Shown in pieces: positions 1-7,656 of a DNA stretch of 64,000 nt; the first letter of the stretch is position 1, and each line of letters starts with the position of its first letter. The notes below the pieces were generated by a model. The model was not told the origin of the DNA. It did no database searches and worked only from the letters and a program-made list of their open reading frames with translations. The position numbers and the translations under genes were made by a program. Location of the stretch: positions 186,001 to 250,000 of the forward strand of contig NZ_BOPH01000082.1 of assembly GCF_016863655.1 (NCBI RefSeq), read 5' to 3'. Source of the DNA: Virgisporangium ochraceum (lineage in GTDB: Bacteria > Actinomycetota > Actinomycetes > Mycobacteriales > Micromonosporaceae).

Positions 1-1095
1 CAGTTCGAACTCCTGGGCCCGGCTGCCGGTGACGCTGCGCACGAGCGCGCCGAGTTCACGCCGGAACCCGGCGTCGTCGAAACCCACCGGTGGGTCCACT
101 GTGGACAGAACGAGGTCGGCGCACCGTGCCTCGTTCCCGGTACCCATGCGGAAGAAGAACTCGGTGAACGCCCGCTGCGCGGCCGCCGGCAGCGCGACGA
201 CGAACCCGGCGTCGAGCACGCACACCGACCCGTCCGGGAAGAAGTACAGGTTACCCGGATGCAGGTCGCAGTGCACCAACCCGTCGGTGAAGAGCATCTT
301 GTAGACCGCGTCGAGGCTGGACTCGACCGCCCGGGCCGACGCCGCGGCGCCCAGGTCGGCGGGTGTCCGGCGGGCGAGGCCCGCCACGAAGTCCATCACG
401 AGCACGCCGGCGTCGGTGCGGGCCGGATCGGCGAGGTCGGGGTGCGGCCGCGGAACCCGCACATGGGGGAACCCGCTCACGGCGTCGGCCACGGCGGCCA
501 GCGCGGCCGCCTCGCGGGTGAAGTCGAGCTGGTCGGCGATCGCCGCCGACAGCTGCGCGACCGCCGCGCGGGTCGGCAGGCCGCGCATGAGCCGGGTGTC
601 GGCGATCAGGGACGATCCGAGCCGGAACAGCCGCAGATCGGCGGCGATGGTCGACGCGATGCCCGGCCGGCGCAGCTTGACCGCCACGACCGTTCCGTCG
701 GCGAGTTCGGCCCGGTACACGCAGGCGATGCTGCCCGACGCGCCCGGCAGCGGCGTGAACGTGCGGAACAGCGTCTCCAGCGGCGCGCCGAGTCGCTCGG
801 CGGCGATGCGTCGTGCGACACCGGCCGGGATCGGCGGCGCGTCGTCGTGCAGCGTCGCCAGGGCCCGGCACACCCGGGGCGGCAGCAGGTCGAGGCGGGT
901 GCTCAGCAGTTGGGCCACCTTGACCGCGGTCGGCCCGGCCCGGTGGATCTGCTCGACGACGATCGCCAGCGCGGTGCCCGGAAGGCCGGCCCGTCGGCAC
1001 CGGGCCGTCGCCGACATCCAGGCCGCGGCGAGCCGGATCGCGGTGACCAGCAGCACCGCGCTGAGATACGCCAGCCGACGACTTACGGCGAGCAC
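1..1095 (-). CDS. AarF/ABC1/UbiB-family protein kinase-like protein (C-terminus cut by window edge)
   Basis: This is an ABC1/UbiB atypical kinase-like protein, a family linked to quinone or isoprenoid lipid metabolism at the membrane. The GTG at 1093-1095 opens a frame that runs without a stop to the window edge, giving 365 codons. Seen in translation: an N-terminal hydrophobic stretch (LAYLSAVLLVTAI), a conserved VAVKLRRPGI segment with the nucleotide-binding lysine, and an HCDLHPGNL motif followed by a VLDAGFV segment, the equivalents of the catalytic and metal-binding loops. It follows the VOC gene by 6 bp, so the two are probably co-transcribed. The C-terminus is missing only because the window ends. 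Substrate unknown. Confidence 0.85.
   Translation of the reverse strand, partial: MLAVSRRLAYLSAVLLVTAIRLAAAWMSATARCRRAGLPGTALAIVVEQIHRAGPTAVKVAQLLSTRLDLLPPRVCRALATLHDDAPPIPAGVARRIAAERLGAPLETLFRTFTPLPGASGSIACVYRAELADGTVVAVKLRRPGIASTIAADLRLFRLGSSLIADTRLMRGLPTRAAVAQLSAAIADQLDFTREAAALAAVADAVSGFPHVRVPRPHPDLADPARTDAGVLVMDFVAGLARRTPADLGAAASARAVESSLDAVYKMLFTDGLVHCDLHPGNLYFFPDGSVCVLDAGFVVALPAAAQRAFTEFFFRMGTGNEARCADLVLSTVDPPVGFDDAGFRRELGALVRSVTGSRAQEFEL
94..106. repeat. Dispersed 13-bp palindrome GTCCACWGTGGAC, copy inside the UbiB-like gene
   Basis: GTCCACTGTGGAC, perfect. Encodes part of the UbiB-like protein (TVDPP region). Confidence 0.9.
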
Positions 1096-1101
1096 GGCCC
1101 G

Positions 1102-1467
1102 CTAGCCGCTGAACTCGATGAGCTCGACGACGTTGCCGCTGGGGTCGGCGACGGCGACGTAGCGGCCGACCGGGCACACCTGCGGCGAATCGTGCAGCAC
1201 GTCCGCGCCGATCCCGCGCAGCCGGGCCAGTTCCGCGTCGACATCGGCGACCGCGAGGTTCAGCAGGACGCACGCGCCGTCGGGGTAGTCGGCCTTCGCC
1301 GGACGCTCGCACTGCTGCAGAAGGATCAGCGGGCCTTCGCTGTCCAGCTCCACGAACATCGGTGCCGCGGAGTCGTTGCGTACACCGAAGCCCAGGTGCT
1401 CGGTGTAGAAGACGACAGCCTGGTCCATGTCGTGAACGTTGACGGTGATGACTGCGAGCGTGGCCAT
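1102..1467 (-). CDS. VOC-family (glyoxalase/bleomycin-resistance fold) protein
   Basis: A single-domain VOC protein of 121 aa with two beta-alpha-beta-beta-beta halves: MATLAVITVNVHDMDQAVVFY at the start and a second half beginning near VADVDAELARL and ending GNVVELIEF. Members bind metal or small molecules (dioxygenases, glyoxalases, antibiotic-binding proteins); the substrate cannot be told. I chose the ATG at 1465-1467 because AAGGGA lies 7 nt upstream. An upstream in-frame start at 1518 would add a non-conserved tail. It is divergent from the ClpX-like gene and lies just upstream of the UbiB-like gene. Confidence 0.85.
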   Translation of the reverse strand: MATLAVITVNVHDMDQAVVFYTEHLGFGVRNDSAAPMFVELDSEGPLILLQQCERPAKADYPDGACVLLNLAVADVDAELARLRGIGADVLHDSPQVCPVGRYVAVADPSGNVVELIEFSG

Positions 1468-1586
1468 GGGACGTCCCTTCGCATGGAGAGGCTTTCGCAG
1501 GATGGTATGGCTTTCCAAAGCATTGGGACAAGATGTCGTTCAGTGTCGATCAGTATCTGTTGCCTGGGATGGCATTCACGGCTCCA

Positions 1587-1616
1587 TTGACACTTGACGA
1601 ATCAGGTTACTACTAT
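1587..1616 (+). promoter_or_regulatory. Sigma-70-type promoter of the clpX-like operon
   Basis: TTGACA at 1587-1592 and TACTAT at 1611-1616 are separated by 18 bp, close to the housekeeping consensus. Transcription would start near 1623, giving a 30-nt leader with a GAGGGGGA ribosome site before the ATG at 1653. The surrounding DNA is distinctly AT-richer than the genes. Confidence 0.6.
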
Positions 1617-1652
1617 TCTCGATACCAACTCGCCTCCGCTCGAGGGGGAACG

Positions 1653-3026
1653 ATGGCTGGACCCAAACGTCGCCTTCTCTTCTGCTCCTTCTGTGGAGTC
1701 AACGAATACGGCGTCGACGCGCTCATCACCGGCACCGGTACCGCGATCTGCCCCGACTGCGCCCGCGCCGGCCTGGCCGCTCTGGCCGGCCGGGCGACCC
1801 GGCGGGCGGGTGCCGGCACCGCGACACCCACGGCACTGGTGGCCGAGCTCGACCGGCACGTGGTCGCCCAGGACGCCGCCAAACGGATGCTCAGCGTCGC
1901 CGTCCACAACCACTTCAAGCGCGTCGGTCGCGCCGGGCAGCCCGGACGGGAACCCGGCGGCGTGCGGCTGGCGAAGTCGAACATCCTGCTCATCGGACCG
2001 TCGGGCACCGGCAAGACGCTGCTCGCCGAGACGCTGGCCCGCACGCTCGCGGTGCCGTTCGTCGTCGCCGACGTCACCTCGCTGACCCAGGCCGGCTACG
2101 CCGGCGAGGACATCGAGTCGGTCTTCCGCCGGCTCGTCATCGCCGCCGACGGCGACCTCGCGGCCGCCCAGCGCGGCATCGTGTTCCTCGACGAGGTCGA
2201 CAAGCTGGCCCGCCGCGAGGCCACGGCCGGTCTCGACGTGTCGGGCGAGGGTGTGCAGCAGGGCCTGCTCAAGTCGTTGGAAGGCACGATGGTGTCCCTG
2301 GAGGGCCGTCAGACCGACCCGACCGCCCGCGCCGGCGAGCCGCGCCGGTTCGACACGTCCGAGGTGCTGTTCATGGCCGGCGGCGCGTTCGTCGGGCTCG
2401 ACGACATCAGCGGCGCGCGTACCGCGTCCGACACCTTCGGGTTCGAAAGCGCGCGCCGGACGACGGCCCGGACCACCGACACCACCGCACGGACCGAACC
2501 CGGCGACCTGATCACCTTCGGCCTGCTGCCCGAGTTCGTCGGGCGGTTCCCGGTGATCGTGCGGCTCGACGAGCTCGGCGCGGCCGAGCTGCGCCGGGTG
2601 CTCACCGAACCGCGCGACTCGCTGGTGGCCCAGTACGAGGAGCTGTTCCGCCTCGACGGCCACGTGCTCGAGCTGACGCCGGACGCTCTCACCACCATCG
2701 CCGAGCGGGCCCACGCCCGGGCGACCGGTGCCCGAGGGCTGCGGTCGGTGCTGGAAACGGCACTGGCCGACCTGATGTTCCACGCGCCCGACCTGGAGCC
2801 GGGCCGGTCGCTGCGGGTCGACGCCGCGCGCATCACCGCCGCGCTCGACGGAACCGGCGATCCCGAAACCGGCGTGCTCGCGGGACCGGCCCACGCGGCC
2901 GGCCGCGGCGCGCCGCCACAGATGTCTCCGGCCGCGGAGCCGGGACAAGAAGGCGGCCACACCGAACGGCGGGTGGGACGCACCCTCCGCGTTGCCAGCG
3001 GGGCGCTCGTCCGCCGCTCGGCGTGA
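1653..3026 (+). CDS. ClpX-like AAA+ protein unfoldase (probable second ClpX)
   Basis: A 457-aa ClpX homologue. In order: an N-terminal C4 zinc finger (CSFC...CPDC, about residues 11-37), Walker A GPSGTGKT (115-122), a pore-1 loop reading GYAG (148-151) where ClpX normally has GYVG, Walker B FLDEVDK near 180, an FGF tripeptide where the IGF loop that docks on ClpP usually sits, the GLLPEFVGRFPV sensor region, and a C-terminal small domain with a basic, poorly conserved tail of about 40 residues. The start at 1653 has GAGGGGGA upstream; the longer frame to 1533 lacks conservation. ClpX unfolds proteins and feeds them to ClpP. The altered pore and IGF loops suggest a paralogue with its own substrates or no protease partner (inference). 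It heads a run of four same-direction genes. Confidence 0.85.
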   Translation: MAGPKRRLLFCSFCGVNEYGVDALITGTGTAICPDCARAGLAALAGRATRRAGAGTATPTALVAELDRHVVAQDAAKRMLSVAVHNHFKRVGRAGQPGREPGGVRLAKSNILLIGPSGTGKTLLAETLARTLAVPFVVADVTSLTQAGYAGEDIESVFRRLVIAADGDLAAAQRGIVFLDEVDKLARREATAGLDVSGEGVQQGLLKSLEGTMVSLEGRQTDPTARAGEPRRFDTSEVLFMAGGAFVGLDDISGARTASDTFGFESARRTTARTTDTTARTEPGDLITFGLLPEFVGRFPVIVRLDELGAAELRRVLTEPRDSLVAQYEELFRLDGHVLELTPDALTTIAERAHARATGARGLRSVLETALADLMFHAPDLEPGRSLRVDAARITAALDGTGDPETGVLAGPAHAAGRGAPPQMSPAAEPGQEGGHTERRVGRTLRVASGALVRRSA

Positions 3027-3032
3027 CCCTGG

Positions 3033-3049
3033 TCCCACGATACGTGGGA
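3033..3049. promoter_or_regulatory. Small perfect inverted repeat in the intergenic space
   Basis: TCCCACG-ATA-CGTGGGA forms a 7-bp stem with a 3-nt loop, placed between the clpX-like stop codon and the GAGGAG ribosome site of the next gene. It could be a processing or operator site; there is no U-run to make it a terminator. Confidence 0.3.
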
Positions 3050-3067
3050 AGCGAGGAGTAAGTCGTC

Positions 3068-3643
3068 ATGACCTCACCACAGCTCACCCAGCTCGCGCCG
3101 CAGACCGAGTTCCCGCCGGTCGCGGGCACCGAGTACCAGCGCTCCGAGCTCAACATCCCGATCGTCGTCGACGGGGAGTTCAAGGAGATCCTCAAGATGA
3201 CGGCCGTGCTGCAGCTCGACCGGGGCGCCCCGGTGACCAACGCCGGCGGACACCGGCAGTTCGAGTTCCAGATCCAGACGTGGGAGGTGGCGGGCTACTC
3301 GGAGTTCCTGTCCGAGTGGGTCACCATCACGCTGTCCGACGTGCAGCAGCCGCGCAGCCTCGCGATCGCCCAGACGGCCGCGGCCGACTTCCCGGCGATC
3401 ATCGTCTACAACGCGATCTTCGACGTGTACGTGGGCAAGCGCCTGGTCGCCGGCCAGGTCACCGGTCTCGGCGTCGGCGTCGAGGCGTACGAGGTCCCGC
3501 CGCAGGTCGGCATCCAGTTCCAGAAGGCGTTCCCGCTCGGCCCCGGCATCGAGGCCAGCGCGGGCGCCTGCGAGGAAGAGGCCTCGCTGCGCGAGGAGCA
3601 GTTCATGTCGGTTGCCGAGGAGTTCCGCAACCTGCGCGCCTGA
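3068..3643 (+). CDS. Uncharacterised protein, 191 aa
   Basis: I do not recognise the family with confidence. The protein is soluble, with no signal peptide or membrane segment. It has a beta-rich middle (RQFEFQIQTWEVAGYSEF, SEWVTITLSDVQQP) and an acidic, Glu-rich C-terminus (ACEEEASLREEQF). The ATG at 3068 is preceded by GCGAGGAG. It lies 41 bp after the clpX-like gene and is probably transcribed with it. A strong hairpin follows at 3654-3683. A substrate, adaptor or partner of the ClpX-like protein is possible from position alone. Confidence 0.75.
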   Translation: MTSPQLTQLAPQTEFPPVAGTEYQRSELNIPIVVDGEFKEILKMTAVLQLDRGAPVTNAGGHRQFEFQIQTWEVAGYSEFLSEWVTITLSDVQQPRSLAIAQTAAADFPAIIVYNAIFDVYVGKRLVAGQVTGLGVGVEAYEVPPQVGIQFQKAFPLGPGIEASAGACEEEASLREEQFMSVAEEFRNLRA

Positions 3644-3653
3644 TCCACCACCC

Positions 3654-3683
3654 GGGGCCGTGGCCGTCACCGGCCACGGCCCC
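3654..3683 (+). terminator. Strong GC hairpin after the 191-aa gene
   Basis: A perfect 13-bp stem (3654-3666 with 3671-3683) closes on a TCAC loop, followed by TTCATC. It sits 11 bp after the stop codon at 3643, so it may end or attenuate transcription before the next gene, which has its own GAGGAGG ribosome site. Confidence 0.6.
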
Positions 3684-3703
3684 TTCATCGAGGAGGCCAC
3701 GCC

Positions 3704-4198
3704 GTGACCCTGACCTACCGTCCTGGCAGCAAGCAGGACCCCACCTACCGCTACCCCGACGGCTCGCACAACGTGCTGGTCAGCGACATCATGCAGCAGG
3801 GCACCCCGCAGCAGGTGTTCCGCGGCCTCACCGCACCGGCGGCGCTGCGCGACTGGACCGGCGCCGACGTCGAGGAGACCGTCGACGGCGTGCGCTGGCA
3901 CGTGCCCGACCTGGGCGTGTCGGGGACGTCGGCGGCCCAGGTCGAGGGCGAGTACGTCACCGTGGCCCTGGAAACGGCAGCGTGGCGGACCACCCGCAGC
4001 GACGCCACGATCCGGCTGTGGCCGGTGCCGCGGGCGACGTTGGTGCTGGTGAACCACCGCGGTCTCAGCGCCGACGACCTCGACGCGGCCCGCGGCCTGT
4101 GGGCGCCGGGCCTGCTCAACCGGCTGCGGTTCTGGGTGCTGGCGATGGCGCCGAACAGCCGCACCGTCGGCATCGTCGAGCCGGGCAGCCGGGAGTGA
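3704..4198 (+). CDS. SRPBCC/START-like small protein (tentative)
   Basis: A 164-aa soluble protein. The N-terminal half reads like an AHSA1/SRPBCC fold (QQVFRGLTAPAALRDWTGAD, then alternating strands and a terminal long helix with ARGLWAPGLLNRLRFW). That fold binds hydrophobic ligands, but no ligand can be inferred. The GTG start at 3704 has GAGGAGG upstream. Its stop overlaps the GTG of the MFS gene by GTGA (4195-4198), so the two are translationally coupled and may handle the same small molecule. Confidence 0.6.
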   Translation: MTLTYRPGSKQDPTYRYPDGSHNVLVSDIMQQGTPQQVFRGLTAPAALRDWTGADVEETVDGVRWHVPDLGVSGTSAAQVEGEYVTVALETAAWRTTRSDATIRLWPVPRATLVLVNHRGLSADDLDAARGLWAPGLLNRLRFWVLAMAPNSRTVGIVEPGSRE

Positions 4199-5427
4199 GC
4201 GCCGTGCCGGTGACCGCACCGGCCGCGACGGCCGTTCCGGTGGGCGGGTCGATCTCGCCGCGCGGCGCGTACTCGGTGACGTTCCTGACCCGGGCCTCGC
4301 AGATGGGCACGATCGCGATCGTCGCGCCGTACCTGGTCGACCGGGGCGTGCCGGTCGGCTACATCGGCGCGGTGATGGTGTTCGCGGCTCTCGGCTCGGC
4401 CGCCGCCGGATTGGTCTCCGGGAAGGTCATCGACCGGTTCGGCGCCTGGCGCGCGTTGGTGTGCGGGCTGTCTGTGGCGGTGGTGGGCGTCCTGGCGTTC
4501 ATCTTCGCGCCGGCCTGGCCCCTGATGGGACCCGCGTACCTGGTCTCCGCGGCCGGAACCGGAACGGCGAACACCGCGCTGCGCACGGCGATCGCGCTCG
4601 GAACGCCGAAGGAGCGGCACGAGCGGACGTTCGGCACACTCAACAGCGTCGGCACCACCGGTGCGCTGATCGGTCCGCTGCTCGTCGGGCTCGTCGTGGT
4701 CGACGGGACGGCGGCGGCGCCCTGGTTCGCCACCGCGATGCTGAGCACCGCGACGGTGGTGGCGTTCCTGCTGCGGCGGCCCGCGGTGCCCGACGGCGCG
4801 CCGCCGCCGTCGAAGAAGGGGAGCGCGCCCACGGACGAGCCGGCCACGATGGCGTCCGTCGGGCGGGCGATCGCGCCGATCGTCGCGCTCGTGACCACCA
4901 GCGCCACCATGTACGGCGTGTACGCCGTGCTGTGGGGCCTGTTCCTGCGCGGCCTCGGCGCGTCGAACCTGGTGATCGCGTGGTCGTTCGTGGCCACGAT
5001 GATTCCCGTCGTCGTGCTGTCGCGCTACGCCGATCGGGTGCTTCCGAACACCAACCGGTGGCTGGTCAGTGGGGGAGCGGCGATCCTGCTCGGTCTCCTG
5101 GCATTCGCCTACGCCTACACCGGCACGGTGTGGCTGGCCATCGTGCTGTCGGTCGTGGAGGGCCTGCTGATGGCCGTGGCGGTGCCGGTGACGTACGCGC
5201 TCATCGCCCGGCACGCACCCGCCGGCGGCACCGGCCGCGCCTTCGGGATCACCTCGGCGGCCGACTCCATCTCCTCGGGTCTCGGCACGACCCTCGCCGG
5301 CGTCATCATCGCGACCGGAGGGGTGGCGTTCGCGTTCCAGCTGGCCGGCGCGTACTGCGTGGTGGGAACGGCGGTCGCGCTGATCTGGTGGAGCAGGCGT
5401 CACCGCACGGCGGCCGCCGCCGCGTAG
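4195..5427 (+). CDS. MFS transporter
   Basis: A 410-aa integral membrane protein with about twelve hydrophobic segments in two six-helix halves joined by a charged loop (PPPSKKGSAPTDEP). The loop-2/3 region carries GKVIDRFGAWRAL, an MFS signature A-like motif, and the second half has a related SRYADRVLP. Members export drugs or move small metabolites by proton exchange. The start chosen is the GTG at 4195 that overlaps the preceding stop; a GTG at 4204 is an alternative. Substrate unknown. A convergent terminator follows. Confidence 0.85.
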   Translation: MSAVPVTAPAATAVPVGGSISPRGAYSVTFLTRASQMGTIAIVAPYLVDRGVPVGYIGAVMVFAALGSAAAGLVSGKVIDRFGAWRALVCGLSVAVVGVLAFIFAPAWPLMGPAYLVSAAGTGTANTALRTAIALGTPKERHERTFGTLNSVGTTGALIGPLLVGLVVVDGTAAAPWFATAMLSTATVVAFLLRRPAVPDGAPPPSKKGSAPTDEPATMASVGRAIAPIVALVTTSATMYGVYAVLWGLFLRGLGASNLVIAWSFVATMIPVVVLSRYADRVLPNTNRWLVSGGAAILLGLLAFAYAYTGTVWLAIVLSVVEGLLMAVAVPVTYALIARHAPAGGTGRAFGITSAADSISSGLGTTLAGVIIATGGVAFAFQLAGAYCVVGTAVALIWWSRRHRTAAAAA

Positions 5428-5435
5428 CGGTCACC

Positions 5436-5471
5436 CGTCGCCACCGCCGGCCCCGGCCGGCGGCGGCGACG
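5436..5471. terminator. Bidirectional terminator hairpin
   Basis: A 17-bp stem with one mismatch (5436-5452 with 5455-5471) lies between the convergent MFS and HxlR genes and can serve both strands. Confidence 0.65.
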
Positions 5472-5494
5472 TACCGCCGTGCCCGGGCGGCCTG

Positions 5495-6151
5495 TCACGC
5501 GGCGAGGCCGAGCAGCTGCGTGCAGCGCTGGATCGCCTCCGGGTCACCCTCCGCGGTGATCTTCCCCGTGAGCACGGCCTCGATCGGGCTCAGCAACTTC
5601 GCGCCGACGCGGATGAACGTCTCGGCGTCGGCCCGGATGACCAGTGCGGCCTTCTCGGCCGGTCCGCGGTGGGCGGTGGCCGTGCCGTCGTGGACCGCGA
5701 TCGAGAAGACCTCCTCGTCGACCTGGAACTCGTACTCCTCGTCGACCCCGGTCGGCGTGCCCACGTCGATCATCGTCTGCACGGCGAGGAAACCCCAGGC
5801 CGCCCGGCTCGCCGAGCGTGCGGCGTCTTCCTCGGTGAGGAAGTTCATGCCCCACCGGGCCAGCCCGTGGATCGCCGGGCGCAGCTGCAGGCCCAGCGGG
5901 GTGAGCCGGTAGAGCTTGCCGCGCGCGTCGCCCGGTACCTTGTCGACCGCGATGACGCCCTGCTCGGTGAGGAACCGGAGCCGGTCGGCCAGCATGTTGG
6001 GGCTCACCCCGGGCAGGTTGTCGATGAGGTCGCTGAAGCGGCCCGGGCCGATGAGCAGCTCGCGGACGACGAGGATCGTCCACCGCTCGCCGACGAGGTC
6101 CATCGCGGACGCGAGACCACAGAACTGCCCGTACTGCCGCTTCTCCGACAT
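5495..6151 (-). CDS. HxlR-type winged-helix regulator with C-terminal SCP2-like domain
   Basis: A 218-aa transcription factor. Residues 8-95 are an HxlR helix-turn-helix (GERWTILVVRELLIGPGRFSD, then NMLADRLRFLTEQGVI). Residues 120-215 resemble a sterol-carrier-like domain (DEEVFSIAVHDGTA ... LLSPIEAVLTGKITAEGD). This two-domain form is common in actinomycetes and usually represses nearby or oxidative-stress genes. The ATG at 6151 has GGGGGAGG 7 nt upstream; the frame extends upstream without conservation. It is divergent from the enediyne operon across a 533-bp gap, so it could act on either side, but no operator is proven. Confidence 0.85.
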   Translation of the reverse strand: MSEKRQYGQFCGLASAMDLVGERWTILVVRELLIGPGRFSDLIDNLPGVSPNMLADRLRFLTEQGVIAVDKVPGDARGKLYRLTPLGLQLRPAIHGLARWGMNFLTEEDAARSASRAAWGFLAVQTMIDVGTPTGVDEEYEFQVDEEVFSIAVHDGTATAHRGPAEKAALVIRADAETFIRVGAKLLSPIEAVLTGKITAEGDPEAIQRCTQLLGLAA

Positions 6152-6684
6152 CGCGTCCTCCCCCGATGGTCGATACGTAACAGTGTAGGGACCTGGCGGA
6201 AACACATGCGTGCCAGCCAGGGGTTGTCGGACGTGCGGGCGGCGCCGACTTGCGGCGGATCCACGGCCGTTGGGCGGATTGGTACCAAAACCTTACCCGA
6301 CCGATCCAATCGCCATCCAGACAGAATCCAGAGAGATGTGGTTCGGTCACGGATGGATGCGGCACCGGCCGCTGTTCCGGGAGTAATCGCTTCATGTTAA
6401 TAGACTGTTCCGCCGGAGAGACACGTCCGTTGCGGAGCGAACGTGAATGCCGCCCGGCCTCAGGAAATGCTGGTTTCTGCCCGAAAAGACAATCGATCGC
6501 CGCTGCGGAGTCAGCGGTTTCCAGTGACCGTTGACTATGGCCGCTATCAACTGTAAGTATAGGAATCAGTAACTACATCAGGCCCTCGCCACCAATCATT
6601 CGACGCCGCCACGGTGGAACACCGGCGGGTGTACGCGTCGCGGAAATCGAACAATCACCCGGCTCCGCCACTCGGAGGTGGTCC
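6152..6684. other. 533-bp intergenic region upstream of the enediyne operon
   Basis: No credible gene is seen: short frames here lack ribosome sites and family likeness. The stretch is clearly AT-richer than the genes, with patches such as TTCATGTTAATAGACTG near 6391 and a run around 6530-6580. It holds the promoters of the leftward HxlR gene and the rightward enediyne cassette. GTTGA at 6530 and TCAAC near 6551 form a weak dyad over the predicted promoter. Confidence 0.6.
6531..6560 (+). promoter_or_regulatory. Candidate promoter of the enediyne operon
   Basis: TTGACT at 6531-6536 is followed after 17 bp by TAAGTA (6554-6559, in TAAGTAT). It would give a leader of about 118 nt to the ATG at 6685. 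It is the best -35/-10 pair in the gap, but it has not been tested. Confidence 0.4.
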
Positions 6685-7656
6685 ATGCCCGGTCAATGGC
6701 GCGCGCTCCGGCGACGCCTACTCACCCCGAACATGTCCGAGGCGACATTCGCGACGCGGGGATTCCGCGTCGGCGACCCGCGGTCGCGGGACCTGCTCGA
6801 ATCGATCGGGCACACGTTCCTCACCGGTTTCGGGTACGCGGCGCAGGCCACCGGCGCGGCCGACGCCGCGACCCGGCTCGACACCGTGGAGAAACCGTTG
6901 CGGGGCTTCGCCTACGAGGGCGCCGCGATGTGTTTCGCGATCCTCGACGCGGTGACGCCCGGCCGGGTGCGTCGGGTCGGCGAACTGCTCGCCGGCGGCG
7001 GGAGCCGCCACGTCTACATGGTCCACGTGGGCATCGGGTGGGCGATGGCGCGGCTGCCGCGGCCGTTGTGGCGCCGCATCCATCAAGCCGATCCGCTGCT
7101 GGGATGGCTCGCCCTCGACGGTTACGGCTTCCACCAGGCGTACTTCCGCACCGACCGGTACGTGCGACGCCAGGAACGCGACGCCGTTCCCGGGTGGCCG
7201 TCGCACGCCGCGGCGCGGGTGTTCGACCAGGGCGTGGGGCGCGCGTTGTGGTTCGTCGAGGGCGCCGACGTCGGCCGGGTCGTCGCCACGATCGAGGGGT
7301 TCGACCGGGCCCGCCGCGCCGACCTGTACGCCGGAACCGGTCTGGCCGCGACCTACGCCGGCGGCGTCGGCCGCACCGAGCTGCAGGCGTTGCGGGACAA
7401 GGCCGGCGACCACGCTCCACACCTCGCGCAGGGATCGGCGTTCGCCGCCGAGGCGCGCGTGCACGCCGGTCTGGACACTGCGCACACGGCACTGGCCACC
7501 GACGTGTTCTGCGGAATGGCACCGGGCGCCGCCGCTGCAGTCACCGACCGCGCCCGCGTCGACCTGCCCGGCGCCGACGCGGCCGGCGCCGCGACACCGT
7601 ACGAAACCTGGAAACGGCGCATCGCCACGGAGTTCGCATCGATCGGGAGGCGTTAG
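6685..7656 (+). CDS. unbL: Enediyne cassette protein UnbL/E3 (DUF1702)
   Basis: A 323-aa DUF1702-family protein. This family is known as UnbL or E3 in the conserved enediyne cassette, and its biochemical role is not established. Seen features: GFRVGDPRSRDLLESIGHTFLTGF at the start, GFAYEGAAMCFAILD near residue 75, GWLALDGYGFHQAYF near 140, a repeated YEGA/VEGAD-type segment near 190, and DRARVDLPGADAA at the end. There is no signal peptide. The ATG at 6685 has GGAGGTGG 5 nt upstream. It is the first gene of the operon and abuts unbV with no gap. The order unbL-unbV-unbU-pksE-TEBC is the canonical warhead cassette order, which is the main support for the name. Confidence 0.88.
   Translation: MPGQWRALRRRLLTPNMSEATFATRGFRVGDPRSRDLLESIGHTFLTGFGYAAQATGAADAATRLDTVEKPLRGFAYEGAAMCFAILDAVTPGRVRRVGELLAGGGSRHVYMVHVGIGWAMARLPRPLWRRIHQADPLLGWLALDGYGFHQAYFRTDRYVRRQERDAVPGWPSHAAARVFDQGVGRALWFVEGADVGRVVATIEGFDRARRADLYAGTGLAATYAGGVGRTELQALRDKAGDHAPHLAQGSAFAAEARVHAGLDTAHTALATDVFCGMAPGAAAAVTDRARVDLPGADAAGAATPYETWKRRIATEFASIGRR

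Noticed and set aside
259..1590. Long open frames on both strands over the UbiB/VOC region
   Set aside because: They are shadows caused by high GC; the translations are Arg/Gly/Ala-rich low complexity. The frame starting GTG at 1095 holds HCDLHPGNL and is the real gene.
6250..6534. 94-aa frame in the gap before the enediyne operon
   Set aside because: No ribosome site, no family likeness, and the composition is AT-richer than coding DNA here.
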